A stretch of DNA of 19,650 bases from Isohypsibius dastychi (GCA_034696485.1 JAQIWT010000470.1:1-19650), one strand, 5' to 3'. Positions 8,804-16,540 are shown, numbered from the stretch's first letter. Notes: generated from the sequence alone by a model not told the origin. Translations and numbers: made by a program.

Positions 8804-9061
8804 TGTTACGGTGCGTCGTAACCTCGGCTGTAGATAGTTTATAAAGGTCACGGAAGCTGACTGGCAATCCCAACTTTAATCATCGAACTACAATCGGACT
8901 TCAAAGCGTAGGCTAGAATGAGCTATGTGAGAGATGATAGAGTTAGTGTAGGACTAACAAGAACAACAGCTTATATAGTGGTCAAGGAAAGGCGGAACAT
9001 TCAGCTGGTCAGCAGGACCAAATCAAGAGCAGAGAGAGAAACAAGTTTTATCCCCGTAACA
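8804..9061 (-). repeat. 5' long terminal repeat (258 bp)
   Basis: Same boundaries as the left copy (TGTTACGG...CCGTAACA), with one base different. On the minus strand this copy lies upstream of gag and so serves as promoter. Confidence 0.93.
8970..8977 (-). promoter_or_regulatory. TATA box of the LTR promoter
   Basis: The minus strand reads TATATAAG about 85 bases into the 5' LTR and is preserved in the 3' LTR at 6233-6240. Position and sequence fit a U3 core promoter. The transcription start was not determined. Confidence 0.5.
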
Positions 9062-9065
9062 GGAG
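9062..9065. repeat. Right target-site duplication (GGAG) of the LTR element
   Basis: Directly follows the right LTR and equals 6063-6066. Confidence 0.75.
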
Positions 9066-9830
9066 AGTAGAACCTGCATGCGTCTGGTGAATAGCCGGCT
9101 TGCTGGAATGCACTTGGATGCAAACATCAGGGTGCCGAGAAGACTTTGTAGATCATGTCGCGAGCAGTCAGTTCTCTTTCTCCAAGATTCTAGGAGGTCT
9201 TGGATTTCTTTCAATGTTGTTGGTGTCAAGAAGAATCCCTATGAACTTGAGTGTCGTGTCCGGTCCTTCTGTCTTTTCGGTGGCAAGAGGGACGCCTAGG
9301 TCATCAAAGATCTCGATCATGCGTTCGACGATCGAGTGACATTGATCTGAATCCGGCTTCCCGATGATTAGGAAGTCGTCGACGTAGTGTAGAATGTTAT
9401 CAGATCCGGATTCGTGAGCAACAATCCACTCGATGGCCTCAGAGAAGAGGCAGAAGAGGTAAGGTGAAGACCGACAACCAAATGGCAGAACAACATCGAA
9501 ATAGAAAAGGTCATCCACTCGAAAGCCGAGCAAGTGCCAATCTGCTGGACGTACTGGTATAAGGCGGAACGGACTTTTGACATCGAGCTTTGCGAGTACA
9601 GCTCCTTTCCCGACCGACGAAATAATCCGAACAGCGTCATCAACGGAGCAGTAGTTCATGGAATAGCAGTCGCCGTCGATAAAATCATTGACGCTATTAC
9701 AGAATGGGCGGGATAAATCCATAATAATTCGGTGTCCGCCGTTTTTCTTTTCTCGGACACCTAATGAACTGACAACGAAGTTCTCGAATGGAGGTGTGCG
9801 AAACGGTCCAACTGAATGAGACATGGAAAC
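9066..9830 (-). pseudogene. Reverse transcriptase of the Ngaro-like element, frameshifted and interrupted
   Basis: Copies element RNA into DNA. From the ATG at 9822-9824 it has the entry region (VGPFRTPPFENFVVSSLG), KKNGGHRIIMDLSRP, motif A LAKLDVKSPFRLIPV (Asp 81), motif B DVVLPFGCRSSPYLF, the catalytic box LHYVDDFLIIG (residues 147-150) and LKFIGILLDT. Near 9230 the frame shifts. The thumb/connection part continues in another frame (9229 downward: TLKEIQDLLESW, LQSLLGTLMFASKCIP) until the LTR element cuts it at 9065. The YVDD catalytic box and the order of neighbours fit DIRS/Ngaro RT rather than LINE or Gypsy RT. It is broken by the frameshift and by the insertion. Confidence 0.85.
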
Positions 9831-10312
9831 TTATTTATTGATGCTATCTCGCAAGATTTGTTCGTAAAGTTTAGCCGTTCGAGCATTCGGAGTAGATCGC
9901 GCCATTTCAGGCCCAACGAAGCCGAAGTTTGCACCAAAAGTAAGAATATCTACGATTTTTTGTACCAAGTCGAGATCAGGGTGATCATGAAGACGCGCTC
10001 GAAAATTATGAAGTTTAAGCGGAGTCTTGATCTCGTTTGGAATGTCCGGTTCCATCGGCTTGGGATGAGACTTTGAAACGTGGAGAAGGGTGGTTGAACT
10101 TGCCGTGGCCTTCTTTGTTTCACTCGGAACATTTATGTTGCCTCTCGTAGAAACACCTCCCATCTGAGAGAGTTGGGCATCGGCCGCTGTTGAAGTTGGT
10201 GCAGATTTCCCCGCTCTTATCTGCTGGTCGGCGTCGAAAATTATGCGGTCCAGATTCATTAAGATATGGACAATCGGTAGCTTAGTGGCAGATCGTGTGA
10301 CAGTTACGGCAT

Positions 10313-10393
10313 TCGCAAGACAACCAGAACTGCAGAAAAGTAAACTTCCGCGAAATACAAGAACATGTCGAGTGCGTGCTCGAACGTGATGAA
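10313..10393 (-). repeat. Direct repeat A1 of the Ngaro-like element
   Basis: Pairs with 4479-4563 in the same orientation. Located near the 5' end of the element, as expected for repeat A1 of split direct repeats. Confidence 0.7.
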
Positions 10394-10438
10394 ACAGAAA
10401 TGCGCAGAGAAACGTGATGGTAAACAGGAAATGCGCAG
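10383..10438. repeat. Two-copy direct repeat of 25-28 bp
   Basis: AACGTGATGAAACAGAAATG plus CGCAG (10383-10407) recurs as AACGTGATGGTAAACAGGAA plus ATGCGCAG (10411-10438). It overlaps the end of repeat A1. Confidence 0.7.
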
Positions 10439-10513
10439 TAATGCGATCAGGCGATACAAACATCATACGAAAACGGAACGTGCGACGAAAGTCAAATCGA
10501 GAGCAATTAACCA

Positions 10514-10539
10514 ACAATAATTGAACACAACAATTATTG
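10514..10539. repeat. Perfect 9-bp hairpin near the 5' end of the Ngaro-like element
   Basis: CAATAATTG (10514-10522) and CAATTATTG (10531-10539) are exact reverse complements around an 8-base loop. The place is close to the presumed element terminus. AT-rich composition means chance is possible. Confidence 0.5.
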
Positions 10540-10576
10540 AACATTTAATGATCCAATATCTATAAACGCAGTAAGT

Positions 10577-10612
10577 AGCAGCCATAAGCGCAGTAGCCGC
10601 CATAAGCGCAGT
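10577..10612. repeat. 18-bp tandem repeat, two copies
   Basis: AGCAGCCATAAGCGCAGT (10577-10594) is followed by AGCCGCCATAAGCGCAGT (10595-10612), with one difference. A partial copy (ATAAACGCAGT) stands just before. Confidence 0.85.
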
Positions 10613-10689
10613 TTGACTGATGAGCTTAAAACTAATCTGCATTTGATTTGTCTCCTTCTCATCCGCTTCACTTTCCACTTGGAAGAATT

Positions 10690-11513
10690 CCAACAATTGC
10701 TCTCAATCTCACCCAGAGGCCAGTCAAATAGCACGCATTATCATCGGAGACTTGTTTGAAAATCAAGTCGCATTCAGTACTGCCTGAGTCTACTTGGCTG
10801 CAGTCACTAACATTCATCTTGAAAGGTCACACTCCAATCCAGCTTCATCAACAGCAGTCAACCATGCTCTCAATGGTTATCAGCTCCTGGCCGCACCCGT
10901 ACCCGATCATCGTCTCCCAGTCGCCATCTAATTGCTTAGAGTCATAATCCGCAATCTGAGACGCTCTACATTCATTCCCTATGACAAAAACCTGTTCACT
11001 TGCGCTTTCATGACCGCCTTCTATGGTTTCTTTTGCGTGAGCGAATTCGCCTCACTGAGCGAATTCACCTCAACTATCGTTCATCGTACCTTACGAATTT
11101 ACGATGTTCACTGTTCCACTACTGCTCTTTGTATTTTCCTGCGGGGCTCAAAAACCGACCAACTCCAAAAAGGTCATGTAGTCGAGATGAAGTCTACCAT
11201 TGACGAAGGCTGTCCCGTCCAAACATTCCGTATCTACCATGCAGCACGTGCTGCGCGTTTCAGCCCATCCAACTCACTGCCACTTTCCATCCGCGAGGAT
11301 CGTTCATTCCTTACCGCCAAGTCATTTTCGTCTGCGCTACAATGAGGCCTTTCTACTGTACCGGACTCTCACCTCTACAGTGCCCACAGGTTTCGGTTCG
11401 GAGCTGCTTCGTCAGCTGCTCATGCTGGTGTTCCTGACACACTGATTCAATCCGCCGGCCGTTGGAGCTGTGCAGCTTTTAAACGATATATCCGTCGTCC
11501 GTAACTCCATCAT
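10690..11513 (+). pseudogene. Decayed second DIRS/Ngaro tyrosine recombinase
   Basis: Aligns along its length with the recombinase at 4415-5560 but on the opposite strand. Matches include GDLFENQVAF, VYLAAV, NHALNGYQLL, CAFMTAFYGF, GSKTDQLQKGH, LYSAHRFRFGAA and SAGRWSCAAFKRYIRRP. Stops interrupt it (TGA within the start of the core-binding part, TAG before the box I domain, TGA at 11342-11344). The box I arginine is replaced by cysteine (FFCVSEF versus LLRMSEF). His, Arg, Trp and Tyr of box II remain. The frame ends at TAA 11511-11513. It is dead and clearly older than the first copy. No RT or RNase H is attached to it. Confidence 0.82.
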
Positions 11514-11707
11514 GTGCCTTCCTCCACCTAATCAGCTTCTTCAACATTGATTGGGGGAGATCTACCTCTGCTTGGGGGGGGGGGGGGGGGGGGGGTGGTT
11601 CAGTTGGCCTGAGTGACAACGCTGACGTGAGCACCGGGCTCCAGCGCATGTCCTTCTACCAGTTACTCTTCCCGCATTCCTGGCCTTTTTCGGGCGTAAG
11701 CAATTAA
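11514..11707 (+). mobile_element. 3' tail of the second Ngaro-like copy
   Basis: Matches the minus-strand tail of the first copy (about 4291-4470). Shared words are CAGTTGGCCTG, TGACGTGAGC, GGCTCCAGCGC, CATTCC and the terminal GTAAGCAATTAA (11696-11707). The shared terminal word gives the 3' end of both copies. The tail contains the 22-G tract. Confidence 0.7.
11574..11595. repeat. Homopolymer tract of 22 G
   Basis: Uninterrupted guanines on the plus strand, followed by TGGTTCAGTTGGCCTG. In the first Ngaro-like copy the aligned position reads only CGGGGGTTTCAGTTGGCCTG, so this tract appears to have grown from a run of five. Confidence 0.88.
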
Positions 11708-11812
11708 TACATCTTGTTTTCGATATGCCAGATGAACCTTGGTGATTATCGTGAGGATAAAATGGATTACAAAGCCTGGATGTTTTGTGTTAGTCAGTCC
11801 CCTTGAAGCTGT
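11708..11812. other. Short gene-free stretch
   Basis: Nothing recognised between the tail of the second Ngaro-like copy and the MITE. Confidence 0.5.
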
Positions 11813-11980
11813 CTATCGTGCATTCGGAAAGGTACTGCGGTTCCAAGTTTCGGAGGGCGGTCGGCCGAGCGAACTCTCAATTTCCATTGGTGCGTGAACC
11901 AACCAATCAAATGCCACGTGACGTCAGGCGACTGCCCTCTTAAAACCTGGAACCGCAGTACCTTTCCGACTGCACGATAG
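11813..11980. mobile_element. MITE with 38-bp terminal inverted repeats
   Basis: The left arm 11813-11850 (CTATCGTGCATTCGGAAAGG...) and the right arm 11943-11980 are reverse complements with two mismatches. The total length is 168 bp and there is no coding capacity. If the ends are read as TA|TCGTGCA...TGCACGA|TA, the flanking TA dinucleotides are a Tc1/mariner-type target duplication. The inside contains CACGTGACGTCA (E-box plus CRE-like word) and two inverted CCAAT-like words. Confidence 0.82.
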
Positions 11981-11999
11981 GAGAGATAACATATCGTCT

Positions 12000-12315
12000 C
12001 TGTCGTCTCTGTGGTTTCCCCTTGAAGGGCCTTCCCTTGTGTTCATATTCGGGTGCAAAAAATCAGGGCTCCTCTGAATCCTGCTCGCCGAATCAAACAT
12101 CTTCGAATTGGACCGAATTCAACAGAATGCTAACTTTGAGTTCCGTTGTAAGTGGTGCCGGTCTAACCCACTTTGTCGTGATCAACAGCCTGACGTTCAT
12201 CCGTACTCTTTTCTATGCACACTTCAACTCCAAGGCATACTGTTGCTCAGGACAGTTCCAGAGATTTGCAATTATTCCTAAGTCAAAGAGGAGGGGTTGA
12301 GTTGTTTATGATAGA
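12000..12315 (-). pseudogene. Decayed copy of the first PAN domain of the PAN-LRR gene
   Basis: The plus strand aligns with 13700-14020 of the intact gene; CGTGATCAACAGCCTGACGT matches CGTAGTCAACAACCTGACAT, and both are followed by TC-TCCGTAC-like sequence. Read on the minus strand it gives EVCIEKSTDERQAVDHD where the gene has KVCMELCTNECQVVDYD. Two of the PAN cysteines are lost (to Ser and Arg), and a TAG follows a few codons later. The open frame on the plus strand here is a shadow. Confidence 0.8.
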
Positions 12316-12790
12316 TATCAAGGCGTCATAGTTCTGTAAGTCCTGCCGTTAACAATCACAAAAGAAAACGGACAGCGAGAAGGGAGGACACTCTTAAACA
12401 CCGATCTAGACCGTGTGCTTGAGAAGAAGCTTTGTTGTGATTCTACTCACTTCTCTACCAGGTATTCCGCACTACCCCTAGTTCACACGTGCAGCCGGCC
12501 GGCAGTAATGTTCACATGTTGAGTCAACACTCAACATATCAGCATTTTCGCCGACTACAGTACACGTCACACGGTCACACTAAAACACTTTGTACGGAAG
12601 TCGGATTTCTCATGAACCAACCTACAGCGAGTGAATGCCGCAACATCAAATATTGAACAGTTTTCCTACAGAACTTCAGACAGGCGAAATCAGATTTACT
12701 CGAAGTTTCCATCGCTTGATCAGAACCATTTTGTTTGGGATGAACGATGAAGATTGAGGTGATCGACATTGAAATGGATCATTGCGATGT
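12316..12790. other. Gene-free stretch downstream of the PAN-LRR gene
   Basis: Holds the 3' flank of the PAN-LRR gene (minus strand) and no recognised gene. A perfect 9-bp hairpin (ATGTTGAGT-CAAC-ACTCAACAT) lies at 12516-12537. No AATAAA was seen close to the stop codon. Confidence 0.5.
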
Positions 12791-14342
12791 TTAGTTCTCT
12801 GGATTGAGTGAAAACTCTGTTTGGTCATCAGGACCCTTCAGATTTTCTATCTGACAGTCCACAGCACCGTGAATCTCTCGGCTCGACCAACCATCACTGG
12901 CTATACCGCCTTCTGAAAATAATTCTCCTTTCTTTCGTGGCTGAATAAGGTGGGAATTCTTGGTCAGATAAGCGCGGAACCATGAGTATTCACGGCTGCA
13001 ATGGAATCTCCATATGTACGATCGATTATCACCATCAAGCGGCCACATGATACCCCACTCAAGAACCAAGGTTTTTAGGTGAGGCAATCCTTCCAGAACT
13101 CCTGCCTCCAAGTGGAGTATTGTTGAGGACCAGAAATCCAAGACACGGAGTTGAGGTAAGTTTTTCATGGTTTCTTTTCGGAGAGTGATGTTTTTGCTAT
13201 TGTGAAAACTCAAATGCATCAGATTTGAAAAATGCAGGAAAGACAACTCCACAGAGTCGAATCCTCGAGTGCTATGGATAACGAAACGGATAACTCTGTC
13301 CAAGATTGATTCGAATGAAGCTGGCTCCGGTCTGAGCTTTCCCCAGATCTGCACTTGGATTGGGTTACGTTCTTGCAAGTACCGGCCTACTTTTTCGATA
13401 TGCCTGCCAATATCAACATCTGATGCAGAATGATCGCACATTACATGAGTGCAGTCCAACATATAGCAGCCTCCAGTTTTCCATGACTTGCATTCCTCGT
13501 GGGACCATAAACTATTCGGTATGAAAGCCTGCTTCCAGATGCTGAGGAAAGTAATCGAACTTTGATCAGCAATTGGTTTCTGTCGAATTCGGGATCGTTG
13601 GCTAAATTGTTTTTTCAGTTGACATGACTCTAGCGCGACGTCATAGATGGCAGTATCACATTGTGGATGAAGAAGACAAAGTTTCTGACATAGTAACTCT
13701 GTCATTTCTTCACTGAGAGGCTTTTCCTTGTTTTCATATGCAAGGTCAACCAGACCACAACCCTCCCGAAATCCTTGCAGCCTAGCCACTTGTTTTCCAA
13801 TCGGGCTGAAGACCGCAAAATGATAACTTTGAACGAATTTGATATCAGCCGTTCCGTTGTATGCAGTGCAAGTCTGCCCGGTTATGTCGTAGTCAACAAC
13901 CTGACATTCGTTCGTACACAATTCCATGCAGACTTTCATATCCGAGGCGTCTTTTTGCCAAAGACGGTTCCTGAGGCTTGCTATGATGCGTACGTCATAC
14001 AGGAGAGTAGAGTTGATGAACGTCGTGTTAGTTGTCCAGGGGAACGTATCGATTTCAAGTGACTTTTCGTGCGCTGGCCTGATGGGAATCGGTGGAGGGC
14101 AGCCATTTTCAAAATCAGAACATTCTTGGCAAATTCCACCTGAAATGAGGGTACATTACTTTGGGAGAGTAACAATGGCTATTACAACGGCAATACACTC
14201 GAGTGTAATGTTTTCATTCGAGCACAATAAATTCAAGTAGGACGAGCTAAACGAAGTATCTATTTGACGAGAACAAAAACTCACCTGTTGCTCCATAGAC
14301 AACAATTAGAAATAAACCGACCGAAGCTATATGGCCAGTCAT
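12791..14342 (-). CDS. Secreted PAN/Apple plus leucine-rich-repeat protein, two exons, 468 aa
   Basis: Exon 1 (14342-14285) encodes the signal peptide MTGHIASVGLFLIVVYGAT. A 145-bp GT-AG phase-1 intron follows, and exon 2 (14139-12791) encodes the rest. After a cysteine pair (CQECSDFENGC) and two N-glycosylation sites (NTT, NST), residues 60-135 form a first PAN-like module (KVCMELCTNEC, QTCTAYN). Residues 147-195 form a second one (CGLVDLA, LLCQKLCLLHPQCDTAIYD, LESCQL). A cysteine cap (CYMLDCTHVMC, about 243-254) precedes about four leucine-rich repeats (SVELSFLHF, LMHLSFHNS, LRVLDFW, LKTLVLEWG), and a C-terminal cap follows (WRFHCSREYSWFRAYL). There is no transmembrane helix, so it is probably secreted, with a carbohydrate- or protein-binding role. 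The frame is intact. Partial copies surround it. The binding partner is unknown. Confidence 0.82.
14140..14284 (-). other. Intron of the PAN-LRR gene
   Basis: On the minus strand the donor is ACAG|GTGAGT at 14284 and the acceptor CATTTCAG ends at 14140. Phase 1: G plus GT makes glycine. The frame is open on both sides. Confidence 0.8.
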
Positions 14343-14615
14343 CGCTGCGTTGATGAAGTAACTGGGGATAATTTCCGCCAACAAATTTACTTGTGTTTGT
14401 TTGAATAGGATATATCCCTTTTGAACTGAATGCGATTCCGGTGAGAGTTCTCGAAATCACACTATCTTGATCAAAATTGCGATCTACGGTCGATGAGCGC
14501 AACATTTCATTTGCCCAGCTGACGGAAAACCCAACTTTTCCACGTTCTTCTGTGTAAGTCAGTCCATATCTGATCAAGCAGAAATGAAAACAGAAGTTAT
14601 TTGTCTAATTTGTCA
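14343..14615 (-). promoter_or_regulatory. Upstream region of the PAN-LRR gene, conserved in the copy at 3465-3700
   Basis: About 250 bases upstream of the ATG align with the duplicated copy, with many substitutions and small gaps. A frame of 98 residues crosses the region but is interrupted in the copy by TAA, so I read it as 5' flank or leader, not coding. No certain TATA box; GATATATCC near 14405 is a candidate. Confidence 0.45.
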
Positions 14616-14689
14616 TTGAAACCGATTCAAGGTTAATGCGTCAGTTCAGTCCGGAGTGATTCTTCTAACCTCAGATCACGGCGGTGCTG

Positions 14690-14760
14690 AGTGCAGTATC
14701 AGCAGCCATTTTCGGAATCCAAAACCCTTCACACATTCCACCTAATACGTCTACATTATT
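14690..14760 (-). pseudogene. Small duplicated piece of the start of PAN-LRR exon 2
   Basis: The plus strand AGCAGCCATTTTC and CACATTCCACCTAA match 14100-14143 of the gene (GGCAGCCATTTTC, AAATTCCACCTGA), including the acceptor-side sequence. Relative to the gene it has one base missing, so the frame is broken. It lies just upstream of the gene, as a partial tandem duplication would. Confidence 0.6.
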
Positions 14761-14958
14761 TTCAGCAAAAGACAAATACACTCAGCACTTCTAGGTGGAG
14801 CTCAATCCAGTTGTTGCAGAAAAGACTTACGAACTCTATCCTTCCAATAAAATAGAGGTAAATGTTTTGATTCAATAAATCATCACCGCAACTGCATCTG
14901 TCTACCAACCGAGCACACAGTTTTGAGAAAGCACCTAATGCTCCGGAGGCAGTAACTA

Positions 14959-15045
14959 CGTCTCCGCCAAAAAGAAGTCCTCACTTGGGCCTGCCCACTC
15001 AGTCATTCGATAGGGCGAAGTGAGGACTTCTTTTTGGCGGAGACG
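14959..15045. repeat. Perfect 28-bp inverted repeat with 31-bp spacer
   Basis: The left arm 14959-14986 begins CGTCTCCGCCAAAAAGAAG. The right arm 15018-15045 is its exact reverse complement and ends CTTTTTGGCGGAGACG. Arms with no mismatch imply a recent origin or selection. A transcript would fold into a long hairpin. No target-site duplication is certain at the outer ends. Confidence 0.9.
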
Positions 15046-15070
15046 AGTGAATCAGGTGACACAAAAACTA

Positions 15071-15103
15071 GCGCGATCCCCTGCGGGTTAAGCTGGGGGT
15101 CGC
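15071..15103. repeat. GC-rich hairpin
   Basis: GCGCGATCCCC near 15071 pairs with GGGGGTCGCGC ending near 15103, allowing a mismatch, around a loop containing GCGGGTTAAGC. It resembles part of a foldback element; no tRNA cloverleaf can be drawn. Confidence 0.5.
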
Positions 15104-15653
15104 GCAGTTATACAGCAACAGTGCTACATTTAGTGTAGTGCAACTGCTACAAGCCCCTCGATACAGGTTCGGCACCACACAATATCGCCACATTGAAGTT
15201 TTCTAACCAACCATTTTCAAGAACTCAGTAACTGGCAACTTTGTCATCGGCTTCGCCTGATTGAAAATCTGTGCGAAACTCTAAATACTATTCGGGAAAT
15301 AGGTCGATCATTGGTTGCAACCGTTCTTTGCATCCGGCATGTACGGGTCATTATCCCTTGTTTTTGGTTGAGATGTTGCATGTTGATCATAAGGAGTGTG
15401 TGCCACAAAACACATCGAAAACGTTTTGAAAGTTGATAGGGATTTCAGTGCAGGTACATCATGTGACTATTTCACGCTCAGCATCATGGTTTGACAGTCA
15501 CCCATATGAAGTCATCGGACTGTTAAGCTCCATTGTTCAGATGACAATAGATCTTATCTCGGAAGGTCAACGCATGCTTCCCCGATATTTAGGCTGCAGA
15601 ACAGTCCATAGACTTCATGCTCCCTATCTTTCTGACTGATATTTAGAACTAGA

Positions 15654-16540
15654 ATGGCAAACTCCGGTACTGAATCCACAAAAAGCAAGGACGACCTTGA
15701 TGCTGTGATCATCACCTCGACATCGATACAGTTCGGTACAACAGTGCCAGATCCCGATCTTTCCTCAACTTCCCGTCGTGGTTCGTTCTTTATTCAAAAC
15801 CCCAATGATTCACCCCGATATTTCATGGGCCATGAAAGCCGTGGGATATCTCTCATTATCAACAACCGCAAATTCAACAAAGAACTCCAGCTATCCGAAC
15901 GAGTTGGGACGGATGTCGACGCAGACAGTCTGGAAAAGGCCTTCACATTACTCGGTTTTGAAGATGATAAGATTCATCGATGTGACGATCTAACCATTCG
16001 CGACATGCAGGCTGCAATGAAGTATTACGCCAGCTACGACTTCTCCAATATGGACTGCTTCATCTGCACCATCCTGACCCATGGCAAAGAAAATGGAATG
16101 CTCTATGGGATCGACGGTGGAATGGCGTTAGATCAGCTCATACAACCATTCAAGTCAATCAAGAACCCATCACTGATCGGGAAACCAAAGATCTTCTTGA
16201 TTCAGGCGTGTAGGGGGACCAAGTTTGATGAGGGGGTCGAGCTTGTGGAGGCTGATGGTCACCCACAGAGACTGGCTCTGGAAGCTGATTATCTGTTTGC
16301 GTTTTCTTCAACGCCGGGATATTTCTCATGGAGAAATTCGATGAAGGGATCATGGTTTGTTCAGTCGTTTGTGCGAGTAGAGAAGACAAAGAGATGGATT
16401 TCTTGAAAATATTGACTCGCGTGAATTATCAGGTGGCTTATCATTTCCAGTCCAATGTACCGTCGGATACCAGCAGACATATGAAGAAGCAAATGCCGTC
16501 TATTCTCTCAATGCTGACAAAAGATCTACATTTCTTTTGA
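15654..16540 (+). pseudogene. Effector-type caspase, single exon, one-base frameshift near the C-terminus
   Basis: Cysteine protease of apoptosis that cuts after Asp. A short N-terminal prodomain (about 55 residues, no CARD or DED) is followed by the large subunit. That subunit has SRGISLIINN (substrate Arg 63), LTHGKENGMLYG (catalytic His 143) and IFLIQACRG (catalytic Cys 186). A linker with Asp residues leads to the small subunit, DYLFAFSSTPGYFSWRNS. After SWFVQS (residue 238) the frame is lost: one base is missing at about 16367-16369. The next frame continues at once with CASREDKEMDFLKILTRVN and ends MPSILSMLTKDLHFF at TGA 16538-16540, the normal caspase-3/7-like end. Total about 295 residues. 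It has no introns, and eight A stand at 16664-16671, so a retrocopy is possible. A sequencing error is equally possible. Confidence 0.85.

Larger units (their letters stand above)
6067..9061 (-). mobile_element. Gag-only LTR retroelement (Gypsy-type), recent insertion
   Basis: A complete 2,995-bp element with two 258-bp LTRs (6067-6324 and 8804-9061), 4-bp target duplications, a purine-rich tract beside the left LTR and a gag gene on the minus strand. No protease, reverse transcriptase, RNase H or integrase was found in the 1.37 kb between gag and the 3' LTR. The two LTRs differ at a single base, so the insertion is very recent. It sits inside the reverse transcriptase/RNase H region of the Ngaro-like element. 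It resembles TR-GAG/LARD-type non-autonomous elements, which keep Gag and borrow Pol from a related element. Confidence 0.85.
9831..10544 (-). pseudogene. Gag-like/RT N-terminal region of the Ngaro-like element, closed by an in-frame stop
   Basis: The frame runs from 10544 to TAA 9831-9833, and the RT frame resumes in the same register six bases later. The TAA therefore looks like a single nonsense change inside one gag-RT frame. The last 60 residues contain LHDHPDLDLVQKIVDILTFG, GFVGPEMARSTPNARTA and YEQILRD, the conserved lead-in to RT in this group. The first part runs through direct repeat A1 (10313-10393). The true start is therefore probably downstream, perhaps the Met of MNLDRIIFDADQ near 10265. 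The gag part itself shows no recognised motif. Confidence 0.65.
4291..10545 (-). mobile_element. Ngaro/DIRS-like tyrosine-recombinase retroelement, interrupted by an LTR element
   Basis: On the minus strand the order is gag-like N-terminus, reverse transcriptase, RNase H, tyrosine recombinase. That gene order and the YR-type integrase define the DIRS/Ngaro order. Without the nested LTR element (6067-9061) and one copy of its target duplication, the element is only about 3.2 kb. The 3' end is set by the word GTAAGCAATTAA on the minus strand (about 4291-4303), which also ends the second copy at 11707. The 5' end is less certain (about 10500-10545). A repeat of about 83 bp occurs in the same orientation near both ends (10313-10393 and 4479-4563), as expected for split direct repeats of the Ngaro group. 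Several stops and frameshifts make it non-autonomous. Confidence 0.75.
14761..15653. other. Gene-free stretch with inverted repeats
   Basis: Between the PAN-LRR locus and the caspase. It contains the 28-bp perfect inverted repeat and a GC-rich hairpin (both listed), and no recognised gene. The frame at 15433-15639 has no similarity I can name and may be 5' flank of the caspase. Confidence 0.5.

Noticed and set aside
4287-10512. Short inverted match (TTAATTGC at 4292 and GCAATTAA at 10503) as terminal inverted repeats of the Ngaro-like element
   Set aside because: Only eight bases match, the sequence is AT-rich, and the outer flanks do not agree; chance is enough to explain it.
12022-12300. 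92-residue plus-strand frame
   Set aside because: It lies on the opposite strand of a decayed PAN-domain copy; the alignment to the gene explains the sequence.
14281-14577. 98-residue minus-strand frame upstream of the PAN-LRR start
   Set aside because: It is out of frame with exon 1, and the duplicated region near 3490-3600 has a stop in the same frame, so conservation is better explained by shared 5' flank.
15061-15180. Possible tRNA gene near the GC-rich hairpin
   Set aside because: Only one strong stem can be drawn; no acceptor stem, anticodon arm or T-loop motif fits.
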